A DNA stretch of 8,609 bases from Gemmataceae bacterium (GTDB lineage: Bacteria > Planctomycetota > Planctomycetia > Gemmatales > Gemmataceae), in NCBI GenBank assembly GCA_026418875.1, contig JAOAAM010000092.1, forward strand, positions 1-8,609, written 5' to 3'. The position numbers were made by a program, and so were the translations under genes. The notes beneath the pieces are model-generated. The model did no database searches and was not told the DNA's origin. It was given only the letters and a program-made list of their open reading frames with translations. How positions within the stretch are numbered: position 1 is the stretch's first letter; each line of letters opens with the position of its first letter. This document shows positions 1 to 6,838 of the stretch, one piece after another.

Positions 1-605
1 CCCTCGTCCGGCCGGCCGGCACGAGCCAACATCAGGCCGACGCTCTTGGTGTAATGAACGTTCCCGGGTTCGAGTTGGGCGGCCCGCGACAAATTCTGGA
101 TCGCCTCGTCGAATCGTTGCTGCCGACCGAGCACCATGCCACGCTCGAACCACAACGAGGCATCGTTGGGCGCGTGGGTCAGCGCCTGGTCGAGCGTGGA
201 GAGAGCCGTCGCGTGGTCGCCGACGAGGCTGCACAGCCGGCCGAGTCCCAAATAGGCCGGGATATGCCGGTTGTCGATTTGGATGGCCCGTTGGTAGTTG
301 TGCCGTGCCAAGGACAGTGCTTTTTGCCGTTGTTCTGCCGAGCGCTGCTGGTCGGTGGCCAATTGGCTTTGCACTTCGGCAATTTTGACGAGGGTTTCCG
401 GTTTGCCATCGGCCTGCGTGACCAGGGTGTCCGGCTCGCTGCGGCGAACGACTCGGGAACCGCGCTTGGTCCGTGACTTGCCGGCCGAGCTTTCCGCGGC
501 TGGCACGGGATTGTAAGGATCGGTGCTGATCACTTCGCGTCGGGTGCAGCCAATCAAGCTGCCCAACGCCAGCCCCCCCAACCAAAGCAGCTTGCGACGA
601 TCCAT
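1..605 (-). CDS. TadD-like TPR lipoprotein, 3' end missing
   Basis: Open frame read from ATG at 605-603 to the left edge without a stop: 201 complete residues, C-terminus missing. Residues 1-20 form a lipoprotein signal (Arg/Lys start, Leu/Gly-rich core, lipobox L-I-G-C with Cys20), so the protein should be lipid-anchored. Residues about 24-95 are a polar linker rich in Lys, Arg and Gln. From about residue 97 there are tetratricopeptide repeats: one at about 113-146, one at 147-180 (ending LEP at 178-180), and the start of another. TadD in Tad systems is a TPR lipoprotein needed for pilus assembly, probably helping the secretin or assembly complex. The match in architecture and position supports a TadD-like call, but a generic TPR lipoprotein cannot be excluded. 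A GGGGAAG stretch precedes the ATG by three bases or so, a weak ribosome site. It lies 70 nt downstream of the AAA+ gene and is probably co-transcribed with it. Confidence 0.85.
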   Translation of the reverse strand, partial: MDRRKLLWLGGLALGSLIGCTRREVISTDPYNPVPAAESSAGKSRTKRGSRVVRRSEPDTLVTQADGKPETLVKIAEVQSQLATDQQRSAEQRQKALSLARHNYQRAIQIDNRHIPAYLGLGRLCSLVGDHATALSTLDQALTHAPNDASLWFERGMVLGRQQRFDEAIQNLSRAAQLEPGNVHYTKSVGLMLARAGRPDE

Positions 606-675
606 GTCTTCCCCGCCACTGTGTCGGGCCACCGATCCTGGGTCGGAAGTCTCGCAGGCAGCCCCGTTTGCCTGA

Positions 676-2019
676 TCACGTGAATTCCGCGATGAACGTA
701 GAGGCCGCTTCCGCGATCAATTCGCGCGTGAGATGCACAGGCTGCCGCCTGTATCGACAAATCGACTGAACGATCTCCAACAAATCTCGCGCATCGCTGG
801 CCCGTGGGCATCGTCCTTGCTCGTAGTAGCGCTGATACAGGTACTCGACCGCCTCCGGACTAGGGTTCATGCCGAGTTTGCGGCACATGTTGTTGAAAAT
901 CTTCTCGTATACGTCCCGTTGGGGAGCCAGGATTTGAACCTTGTGCCGGATACGCCGGAGGAATGCGTCGTCCACTAGATCTTTGGGATCCAGGTTCGTC
1001 GAGAAGATGATGAGTTGCTCAAATGGGACTTGGAACTTCTTGCCGCTGGCCAGGGTGAGGAAGTCGTGCCGATCTTCCAGCGGAAGGATCCAACGGTTGA
1101 GCAATTCCTTGGGGCTGACGATTTGCCGGCCGAAGTCGTCGATGAGGAACACCCCGCCGTTGGCCTTGAAATGGATCGGGGCTTGGTAGAAGTTGGCGTC
1201 GGCGTTGTAACGCAAGTCGAGCATGCTGAGCGTCAGTTCCCCGCCGGTCACGATTACGGGGCGTCGGATGCGGACCCAACGGGCATCCAGGTTGCCGGTG
1301 CTCAGCAGTCGGCGGACGGCGGCGTCGGCATCCTCGGGCATGTCCAACCCAGCGGAATCATCCACCTGATGCAGCGTCGGGTCGAACACAGTCACGATGC
1401 TGTGATCCGCGAGAAAGGCATGCGGGACGTAAATGGCTCCACCGGCCGAATTCATGAAATCGCCAATGGCTCGCGCGATCGCCGTCTTCCCATTGCCCGG
1501 GGGACCGTAAATAAACACGCTCTTGCCGCTGATGATGGCCGGGCCGATGGCGTTGAATAATTCCTCCCGTAGCACCAGGTGCGTGAAGGATGCTTTGAGC
1601 GTCTCCGGCGTGCAACTGATCCCCGTCACCGCTTGCCGATAACATTGCTCGACGTAGTCCTCCAGCGGCACCGGAGCGGGACCGATATACGCACATTGCC
1701 GAGTCGCTTCATGGGCACGCTGCCGGCCCAAGTCGGTCAGGTTGAAGCGATAGCTCACCTCGCCGACCAAGTCGCCGCCCGACACCTCGATGCACTTCTC
1801 ATCCTTCAAAAACTTCAGGCAATCGCGGATGACCTTGAAGGGCAGGCACAGGAACTGGGCGAGATCGCGTCCCAACATCGCCCCCCGGGCGTACAGGGTG
1901 CGCAGCAACATGTCGTTGACGAAACCCGGGGTCAGCCCCGCCTCTTTCAAAGTCTCGGGTGCTACTGGTGCCTCGGGCACGCCCAAGCTTTCAAGATCGT
2001 CTTTCCGTTTGAACGACAT
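676..2019 (-). CDS. Winged-helix / AAA+ ATPase associated with the Tad cluster
   Basis: Complete 447-residue protein. Residues about 28-105 look like a winged-helix domain (helical start, then a strand-turn-strand region with RFNLTDLGR at 91-99). A linker follows, then a AAA+ core: Walker A GPPGNGKT at 172-179, Walker B VFLIDD at 290-295, a sensor-1 type STN at 340-342, and a likely arginine finger in AFLRRI at 352-357. A helical lid occupies about 370-445. The second acidic Walker B residue is Asp295 where most AAA+ proteins have Glu. No signal peptide or membrane helix, so it should be cytoplasmic. The ATG is preceded by GGGAG at 8 nt spacing. I recall similar proteins beside planctomycete Tad genes, but their job is not known to me; a remodelling ATPase or a regulator are both possible. 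It sits between a small membrane protein and a TPR lipoprotein. Confidence 0.9.
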   Translation of the reverse strand: MSFKRKDDLESLGVPEAPVAPETLKEAGLTPGFVNDMLLRTLYARGAMLGRDLAQFLCLPFKVIRDCLKFLKDEKCIEVSGGDLVGEVSYRFNLTDLGRQRAHEATRQCAYIGPAPVPLEDYVEQCYRQAVTGISCTPETLKASFTHLVLREELFNAIGPAIISGKSVFIYGPPGNGKTAIARAIGDFMNSAGGAIYVPHAFLADHSIVTVFDPTLHQVDDSAGLDMPEDADAAVRRLLSTGNLDARWVRIRRPVIVTGGELTLSMLDLRYNADANFYQAPIHFKANGGVFLIDDFGRQIVSPKELLNRWILPLEDRHDFLTLASGKKFQVPFEQLIIFSTNLDPKDLVDDAFLRRIRHKVQILAPQRDVYEKIFNNMCRKLGMNPSPEAVEYLYQRYYEQGRCPRASDARDLLEIVQSICRYRRQPVHLTRELIAEAASTFIAEFT

Positions 2020-2074
2020 ACTGATGACTCCCAGCCGCCGGGATCCACAGCCGCCTCGGCTGTCGGCGGCTCGC
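2020..2074 (-). promoter_or_regulatory. Possible structured leader of the AAA+ gene
   Basis: The 55-nt gap upstream of the winged-helix/AAA+ gene is rich in short inverted repeats. One perfect 7-bp stem pairs 2047-2053 with 2057-2063 around a 3-nt loop. A competing 7-bp stem pairs 2049-2055 with 2065-2071. The same GGCGGCT element (minus strand) occurs again at 2033-2039, directly next to the GGGAG ribosome site at 2028-2032. Pairing of 2065-2071 with the copy near the ribosome site could affect access to it. This is inference from short GC-rich repeats and could be chance. Confidence 0.25.
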
Positions 2075-2341
2075 CTACTTCAACCACTTGCCACGAGTGA
2101 TGATGAACAAGGCTGTCGCCGCGACTAATCCGACGATCAACACGATGCGATCGGTGCGATTGGCGAAATTGCGCCAATATCGGACAAACCCATGCCAACT
2201 GATCCGCTCGGCCACGACGACCTTGGCGACGGTCGGCGTGGGCTGATCCGCGGCCCGGGCGCTTAGAGGTTGAGCGGCAAACAACGACAACAAGGCCAGC
2301 ACCCAAGCCAGGGTGTCTCGGGACAGTCGAATCGGCAGCAT
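2075..2341 (-). CDS. Small secreted/membrane protein with one C-terminal helix
   Basis: Complete 88-residue protein that I do not recognise as a named family. Residues 1-30 look like a Sec signal peptide: Arg5 and Arg8, hydrophobic core 11-23, and an A-R-A motif at 28-30 as a likely signal peptidase I site. The middle (31-64) is short and polar with several aromatic residues. A membrane helix spans about 66-82 and ends in the basic RGKWLK tail. If the signal is cleaved, the result is a roughly 58-residue protein with a short outer part and a C-terminal anchor; if not, two membrane helices. GGAGAG lies eight bases before the ATG. It is the first gene after the terminator at 2403-2448 and lies 55 nt ahead of the AAA+ gene, so it is a natural candidate membrane partner for that ATPase (inference from position only). 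Confidence 0.75.
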   Translation of the reverse strand: MLPIRLSRDTLAWVLALLSLFAAQPLSARAADQPTPTVAKVVVAERISWHGFVRYWRNFANRTDRIVLIVGLVAATALFIITRGKWLK

Positions 2342-2402
2342 GGTGCGAACTCTCCGTTCAAGCGGCAGGGTCGCTCAAATTTAGTGCGCGAATTGAGGAG
2401 AG

Positions 2403-2448
2403 AAAAAACCTCACCCGCACCAGGCGAGTCGGCCCAGCGCGGGTGAGG
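2403..2448 (-). terminator. Rho-independent terminator after the OmpA-like lipoprotein gene
   Basis: Reading the minus strand, a perfect 10-bp GC-rich stem (2439-2448 with 2409-2418, arms CCTCACCCGC and GCGGGTGAGG) with a 20-nt loop is followed at once by six T residues (2403-2408). The stem begins 23 nt after the stop codon of the lipoprotein gene at 2472. This is the standard form of an intrinsic terminator and splits the cluster into an upstream motor unit and a downstream accessory unit. Confidence 0.85.
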
Positions 2449-2471
2449 TGAGGTCGGATGGGGAGGGGGGG

Positions 2472-3176
2472 TCACGGTCCTTGGGGGTTCCCCGAAGGCG
2501 TATTGCCCGTCGTATTCGCCGAGCCAGACGAGCTGGAACCAGCTTGGGGCGAATTGCTTCCCGTGGAGTTCGAGCTTCCGGACCGGCCGTCGCCGCCGAA
2601 GTCGCCACCGCCACTGCCGCCACCTCCGCCACCCCCCCTGCCAAGGACACCGACGGTCGTGGCCGTTCGCGCGAGACGGAGATTCCCGGCCGCGTAGGCA
2701 GCGGGCACGCCGACCGGGGAGGGGTCGTGGATGGCGTACTCAAATTGCATCGGCCGACCGACCGTTTGCGATGCGATGTACCGTTGGATGGCGATGACCC
2801 GCTTCTGGTCGAGTTGTTGTCGCGCGACAGCGAACGACTCTGGGTCGGCGGGATCGATAGTGAGATCGTGGGCCGTCTGAACGAAGATGTGCGGGTCGGG
2901 TTGTGGTCGTCGACGGATCCACTCGTTGATCTTGGCTCGGCCCAGACCGCTCAGTTCATCGGTGCCGGGAACGAAGAAGTAGTTCCACGCGGTCTGATCG
3001 AGGATCTGCCCATTCTGCACTTGGGGTGCGAAGGCATCGACGACGGCTTTTCGAGCCGCGAAGTTGTAGCGCTCCGGCCAACAAGGATCGACCGCGTTGC
3101 GATAACGCTCGCAGCCGATCATCAGAGTCGCCAGGACGCCGACCCGAGCCAGCGTCCGTGTCAGGCATGCGTTCAT
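2472..3176 (-). CDS. Putative lipoprotein with OmpA-like core and Gly/Ser/Asn tail
   Basis: Complete 234-residue protein with GGAGG eight bases before the ATG. Residues 1-22 resemble a lipoprotein signal: basic start, hydrophobic core and a slightly non-standard lipobox M-I-G-C with Cys22. Residues about 64-141 follow the layout of an OmpA C-terminal peptidoglycan-binding domain: a FFVPGTDELSGLGRAKI start, a strand ending in TAHD (101-104, where the family has GHTD), and LDQKRVIAIQRYI (122-134, where the family has LS..RA..V..YL). Asp104 and Arg126 fall where the peptidoglycan-contacting Asp and Arg lie, though the segment between them is longer than usual. Residues 180-234 are a low-complexity tail of Gly, then Ser, Asn and Thr. 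It follows tadC by 69 nt and ends at a terminator. A role anchoring the pilus machine to the cell wall fits, but is inferred from motifs. Confidence 0.85.
   Translation of the reverse strand: MNACLTRTLARVGVLATLMIGCERYRNAVDPCWPERYNFAARKAVVDAFAPQVQNGQILDQTAWNYFFVPGTDELSGLGRAKINEWIRRRPQPDPHIFVQTAHDLTIDPADPESFAVARQQLDQKRVIAIQRYIASQTVGRPMQFEYAIHDPSPVGVPAAYAAGNLRLARTATTVGVLGRGGGGGGGSGGGDFGGDGRSGSSNSTGSNSPQAGSSSSGSANTTGNTPSGNPQGP
2594..2638 (-). repeat. Low-complexity Gly-codon tract with a 7-base homopolymer
   Basis: On the coding strand this is a run of GGN triplets encoding the Gly-rich part of the lipoprotein tail (about residues 180-194), including a G7 homopolymer (C7 on the plus strand at 2632-2638). 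A second G7 run lies on the plus strand at 2465-2471, just past the stop codon. Such tracts are prone to slippage and to sequencing error. Confidence 0.7.
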
Positions 3177-3209
3177 CCGTGAACCCTCCGAGTCGATCGG
3201 CGTGGGGCA

Positions 3210-3228
3210 CCGCCCAAGGGCCGGGCGG
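3210..3228 (-). promoter_or_regulatory. GC-only hairpin in the tadC-lipoprotein gap
   Basis: A perfect 6-bp all-GC stem (3210-3215 with 3223-3228, CCGCCC/GGGCGG) with a 7-nt loop sits between the tadC stop and the lipoprotein ribosome site. No T tract follows on the minus strand, so it is not an intrinsic terminator. It could stabilise or process the mRNA between the two genes, or be chance in GC-rich DNA. Confidence 0.3.
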
Positions 3229-3245
3229 AACCTTCGTCCGAATCA

Positions 3246-4184
3246 TTATTGCTTCAACAGCTGCCGCTGGATGTTGATCGCCGCCGGTCCCACGAGCACG
3301 ACGAAGATGCCCGGGAAGATGAACAGCACCAGCGGGAAGATCAACTGAACGGCGGTTTTGGCGGCCTTCTCCTCGGCGATCTGCTTCCGCCGGGTCCGCA
3401 TCGAATCCGATTGCACGCGCAGCGCCTGGCCGATACTGGCACCAAATCGATCCGCTTGGATCAGGATTGCCGCCAGGCTGCGAACGTCGTCCACGCCGGT
3501 CCGCACGCCGAGATCGTGCAGGACCTCACGGCGAGGGCGACCCATCTGCAATTGCAGATTGGCCAACGCGAACTCCTCGGCGATGACCTTGGCGTGGCCC
3601 TTCATCTCGTCGGTTACTTTCCGCATGGCGGCGTCCAAACCCAGCCCCGATTCCACGCACACGACCATCAGGTCCAAGGCGTCGGGCAGGGTCAAGAAGA
3701 TCTCCTTCTGCCGCGCCGTCCGCAGATACCACAACCCGATACTCGGCAGGTAGAAGCCGATCCCGCCGATGATCACGACATACATCAGCGACTTCAGCGT
3801 GAGGCCGGCTTGAATCACACCGACGACCGCGCCAATGGCGAGGAAGCCGACCAGACCGGCGAGCCGCAAACCTTGGAAGACGGCCGGAGCACTGTCGCTG
3901 CGGAATCCCGCGTTGGCCAGCTTCACTCGCAGCGAGTTCTTTTCCAATTCGGACTGCTGACTGGCGATGCTGGCACCGATTCCTTCGACCATTTTCTTCA
4001 GACCGCCCATGTTGTGGTCGCGCCGACTGGCAATGTCGATATCCGCGAGCGACTTCGGGCGGCCCATCCGCTCTAGCCGTTCCTCCGCCTGACTGTTCCG
4101 CGACGAAATCAACGTCAGGAGCCACCACACGCCCAGCATGATGACCCCGAAAACAATGATCGGCAGAATGATTCCACTTTCCAC
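3246..4184 (-). CDS. tadC: TadC, Tad pilus inner-membrane platform protein
   Basis: Complete 312-residue protein of the type II secretion F-domain (GspF/T2SSF) family. One membrane helix lies at about 7-27, a pair at about 107-127 and 135-153, and a last one at about 284-303. The cytoplasmic F domain lies between, with the typical TLPDALDLMVVCVESGLGLDAA region starting at residue 165. TadC pairs with TadB to form the inner-membrane platform on which CpaF/TadA acts during Flp pilin assembly. The start codon is GTG at 4184-4182, supported by AGGAG with 8 nt spacing and by the reading beginning just before the first membrane helix. It is 123 nt downstream of tadB. The product is about the normal length and appears intact. 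Confidence 0.93.
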   Translation of the reverse strand: MESGIILPIIVFGVIMLGVWWLLTLISSRNSQAEERLERMGRPKSLADIDIASRRDHNMGGLKKMVEGIGASIASQQSELEKNSLRVKLANAGFRSDSAPAVFQGLRLAGLVGFLAIGAVVGVIQAGLTLKSLMYVVIIGGIGFYLPSIGLWYLRTARQKEIFLTLPDALDLMVVCVESGLGLDAAMRKVTDEMKGHAKVIAEEFALANLQLQMGRPRREVLHDLGVRTGVDDVRSLAAILIQADRFGASIGQALRVQSDSMRTRRKQIAEEKAAKTAVQLIFPLVLFIFPGIFVVLVGPAAINIQRQLLKQ

Positions 4185-4192
4185 GATGATTT

Positions 4193-4197
4193 CTCCT
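4193..4197 (-). promoter_or_regulatory. Ribosome binding site fixing the GTG start of tadC
   Basis: The minus strand reads AGGAG here, 8 nt before the GTG at 4184-4182. There is no ATG in frame between this site and the first membrane helix, so it decides in favour of the GTG start. Confidence 0.75.
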
Positions 4198-4307
4198 GTG
4201 CCGCCGATTTTGCGGAATCTTGCGCTTTTCCCCGCGTTCGGTATCTTCGACCCAGCTTCTCAAGCGTCGGCAGTCCGCCGGCACGCCACGGAGCCAGGCC
4301 TTCGGCC

Positions 4308-5273
4308 TTACACCTTGATGTCCACGATCTTCTTGATGCAGATCGCTCCGAGCACCTGCATGACCAGGGCAAAGACTGCCATCTTGATCCCGTCCGGGTC
4401 GGACCACAATGTTGCGACGTAATCGGGCTTCATCTGCAACATCAACGCGAATAGGCCGAACGGCATGGCGATCAGCACGATTCCCGACAGGCGGCCTTCC
4501 GCGGTCAGTGCCTTGACATGGCCGAGGATCTTGAAGCGTTCGCGGATGACGTAACCGATCTTGTCGAGGATTTCTGCCAAGTCGCCGCCGGTCTGCCGTT
4601 GGATACACACCGCCGTAACGAAGAACCGAAGGTCAAGATTGGGCACGCGATCGCACATGTTTTTCATGGCATCTTCCAGCGTGATGCCGAGGTTCTGCTC
4701 CTCGTAGACGCGACCGAATTCCGTGGCGATGGGCGGAGGCATCTCTTCGCTCACGACGTGCAGGCCCGCCGCCAACGAGTGACCAGCCCGCAAGGCACGG
4801 GCGACCAGTTCCATCGCGTCCGGGAGTTGAGCCGCGAACGTCTTCAACCGCGACTTGCGTTTCCAGTACAGCCACAGCCAGGGGATGGCCGAGAAGACGA
4901 CCGCCCCCACGGGTGCCACGTAAATCGAACCAGCGATCAGCGACGAGAGGGCAGCCCCGGCCAGCCCGAGTCCCATCGAGATGCCGAACAGCGCACTCGG
5001 TTTGATGTTGGCGTCTGCCTGCTCGAAAAGTTTCGTCAGGTTGAGAAACTTCGGCGTGAGCGTGTCGAGCAGGTTTTTCTTGTCGCTATCGGCAAGGGCC
5101 TGACGGAGGAGGATATCCGTGGAGGATTCCCGGCTGCGTGAGCCTCGGCCGACGAGTTGATCCAAACGCTCGGCGGCCCGGGTTTGCTCGTTGTCTCGCA
5201 GGACGAACGCAACCAGGCCGATGGCACCGGCGACGATGACGAAGCCAAGGATGGCGAGGACCAGAGGATCCAT
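4308..5273 (-). CDS. tadB: TadB, Tad pilus inner-membrane platform protein
   Basis: Complete 321-residue protein of the T2SSF family. A first membrane helix lies at about 4-25, followed by a charged region, two helices at about 95-135, the F domain with QLPDAMELVARALRAGHSL starting at residue 149, and two C-terminal helices at about 268-286 and 297-315. It is the usual partner of TadC and links the secretion ATPase to the membrane. ATG start preceded by GGGTGA; the gap to cpaF is 92 nt. A 5-bp hairpin (4296-4308) overlaps the TAA stop but has no T tract. The sequence looks intact and of typical length. Confidence 0.93.
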   Translation of the reverse strand: MDPLVLAILGFVIVAGAIGLVAFVLRDNEQTRAAERLDQLVGRGSRSRESSTDILLRQALADSDKKNLLDTLTPKFLNLTKLFEQADANIKPSALFGISMGLGLAGAALSSLIAGSIYVAPVGAVVFSAIPWLWLYWKRKSRLKTFAAQLPDAMELVARALRAGHSLAAGLHVVSEEMPPPIATEFGRVYEEQNLGITLEDAMKNMCDRVPNLDLRFFVTAVCIQRQTGGDLAEILDKIGYVIRERFKILGHVKALTAEGRLSGIVLIAMPFGLFALMLQMKPDYVATLWSDPDGIKMAVFALVMQVLGAICIKKIVDIKV

Positions 5274-5332
5274 AATTCACCCGAGTGTGGGTGGGCCGAG
5301 CCAGCCTCCGTGATACGCTCCCGCCGCACCGA

Positions 5333-5386
5333 CCGCATCAAGAATCCCGCGTCAATAAATCCGCATCAATAATCCCGCATTAGAAC
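5333..5386 (-). repeat. 14-bp tandem repeat, about 3.8 copies, across the cpaF stop codon
   Basis: On the plus strand the units are 5333-5346 (CCGCATCAAGAATC), 5347-5360 (CCGCGTCAATAAAT), 5361-5374 (CCGCATCAATAATC) and a more diverged partial unit from 5375. Each of the first three contains TCA, a TGA on the minus strand, at 5338, 5352 and 5366. Because 14 is not a multiple of three, these stops fall in all three minus-strand frames; the one at 5366-5368 is the actual cpaF stop. The repeat therefore covers the last codons of cpaF and the start of the cpaF-tadB gap. Confidence 0.8.
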
Positions 5387-6751
5387 CCGTTCTTGGAACA
5401 TGTTCGATGGCAACTTCACGCCTTTCGCCTCCAGGCGATTGATGAAACTGGGACGTACGCCGGTGGCCTCGAACTGGCCATAAGCCCGGCCGTTCTGGTC
5501 GATCCCCAGTTGCCGATAGCGGAAAATCTCTTGCATGATGATCACGTCTTGTTCCATGTTCATCACTTCGGTGATCGACGTGATTCGGCGCGGACCGCCC
5601 TGCAAGCGATTGGCTTGGATGATGAGATCGACGGCCGAGGCGATTTGGGTCCGCATCGCTTTGACCGGAAGCTCGAACCCGGCCATCATGATCATCGTTT
5701 CCAACCGCGCGAGCGCATCGCGCACCGAGTTGGCGTGCAAGGTCGTCATGGAGCCGGCGTGGCCCGTGTTCATGGCTTGAAGCATGTCCAGGGTCTCGGC
5801 ACCACGGCATTCGCCGATGATAATGCGTTCCGGCCGCATACGCAGGGCATTCCGCACCAGGTCGCGCGTGGTCACCGCGCCTTTGCCTTCGATGTTCGGC
5901 GGGCGCGTTTCCAGTCGCACCACGTGCTCTTGTTGCAGTTGCAGTTCGGCAGCGTCCTCGATGGTGATGACGCGCTCGTCATTTGGGATAAAGCTGGAAA
6001 GAGTGTTCAGAAGCGTCGTCTTACCGCAACCCGTTCCACCGGAGATGATGATGTTCAAACGGGCCTTGATACACGCCTCCATGAGCATGGCCATTTCCGG
6101 CGTGAAGGCCTTGTAATTGAGCAGGTCTTCCAGTTTCAGCGGGTTCGAGCCAAAGCGGCGAATCGACAGCGACGCTCCATCTAACGCGATGGGGGGAATG
6201 ACGGCGTTGACACGGGAGCCATCGGGCAAGCGGGCATCGACCATCGGGCTGGTTTCGTCGACACGTCGGCCCACCTTGGAGACGATGCGGTCGATAATCT
6301 GCATCAGATGGTCGTTGTCGCGGAAGGTGACATCGCTTTTCTCCAGCTTCCCCCGACGCTCGACATAAATACACTTGGGACCGTTGACCAGAATATCGGA
6401 GATGGTCGGGTCTTTCAGCAGGGCCTCCAAGGGGCCGAAACCCAGAGTTTCGTCGAGTACCTCGTCGATCAACCGTTCCCGCTCCATGCGGTTGAGTAGC
6501 GGGTTTTCGGTGTCGCAGAGATGTTCCACGACGCGTCGGATGTCCCTGCGGAGGGCGTCGCTGGCGAGATCCTTCACCCGGGTGAAGTCCAACTTCTCGA
6601 CGAGTTTGGCGTGGATGTGCCGTTTCAGGTCCTCGAAGCTCTTGTTATTCGCGGTGGAAACTTGCGAACTGCCGTGGGAGGAAAGTCCCAACCGGGCGGC
6701 GTGATTATTGCCGTGGCCCAATCGAGACAGACCTTGCTGAAGTCGAGTCAT
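5366..6751 (-). CDS. cpaF: CpaF/TadA, Tad pilus secretion ATPase
   Basis: Complete 461-residue type II/IV secretion ATPase of the CpaF/TadA branch, the cytoplasmic motor for Flp pilus assembly. The N-terminal about 35 residues are polar and variable. An N-terminal domain follows with [21 protein letters not shown] at about 104-124 and [16 protein letters not shown] at 172-187. Catalytic motifs: Walker A GGTGCGKT at 238-245, the Asp-box [11 protein letters not shown] at 262-272 with the acidic pair E265/D266, Walker [11 protein letters not shown] at 310-319, and the His box [12 protein letters not shown] at 330-341. Cys242 replaces the common Ser in Walker A and Cys315 replaces the common Val after Glu314; both should be tolerated. 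ATG start with GAGGAA about 9 nt before it. The gene lies 87 nt after cpaE and 92 nt before tadB. The last codons lie in a 14-bp tandem repeat. Confidence 0.97.
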   Translation of the reverse strand: MTRLQQGLSRLGHGNNHAARLGLSSHGSSQVSTANNKSFEDLKRHIHAKLVEKLDFTRVKDLASDALRRDIRRVVEHLCDTENPLLNRMERERLIDEVLDETLGFGPLEALLKDPTISDILVNGPKCIYVERRGKLEKSDVTFRDNDHLMQIIDRIVSKVGRRVDETSPMVDARLPDGSRVNAVIPPIALDGASLSIRRFGSNPLKLEDLLNYKAFTPEMAMLMEACIKARLNIIISGGTGCGKTTLLNTLSSFIPNDERVITIEDAAELQLQQEHVVRLETRPPNIEGKGAVTTRDLVRNALRMRPERIIIGECRGAETLDMLQAMNTGHAGSMTTLHANSVRDALARLETMIMMAGFELPVKAMRTQIASAVDLIIQANRLQGGPRRITSITEVMNMEQDVIIMQEIFRYRQLGIDQNGRAYGQFEATGVRPSFINRLEAKGVKLPSNMFQERVLMRDY

Positions 6752-6838
6752 GCTGCCGTTCCTCGCCGTCCGATCATCGAGTCCAACAAGAGACTAGCAC
6801 GCAAACCGGGACCGAGTTGGCTGAGCAGAGCTTCCGGG

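Noticed and set aside
8..20. GGCCGGCCGGC palindromic run at the left edge as a functional site
   Set aside because: It lies inside the TPR coding sequence (Ala-Gly-Arg-Pro codons) and is explained by GC-rich codon use.
2439..2471. Plus-strand G-rich stretch as a G-quadruplex
   Set aside because: Only GGGG and GGGGGGG are close together; the other G runs are doublets or far away, so the motif is weak, and part of it is explained by the terminator stem.
2448..4076. Long plus-strand open frames opposite the lipoprotein, tadC and other genes
   Set aside because: They are antisense shadows of well-supported minus-strand genes in GC-rich DNA, have Arg/His/Gln-rich composition, no recognisable domains and no convincing ribosome sites.
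4296..4308. Small hairpin overlapping the tadB stop codon as a terminator
   Set aside because: The stem is only 5 bp and there is no T tract after it on the minus strand.
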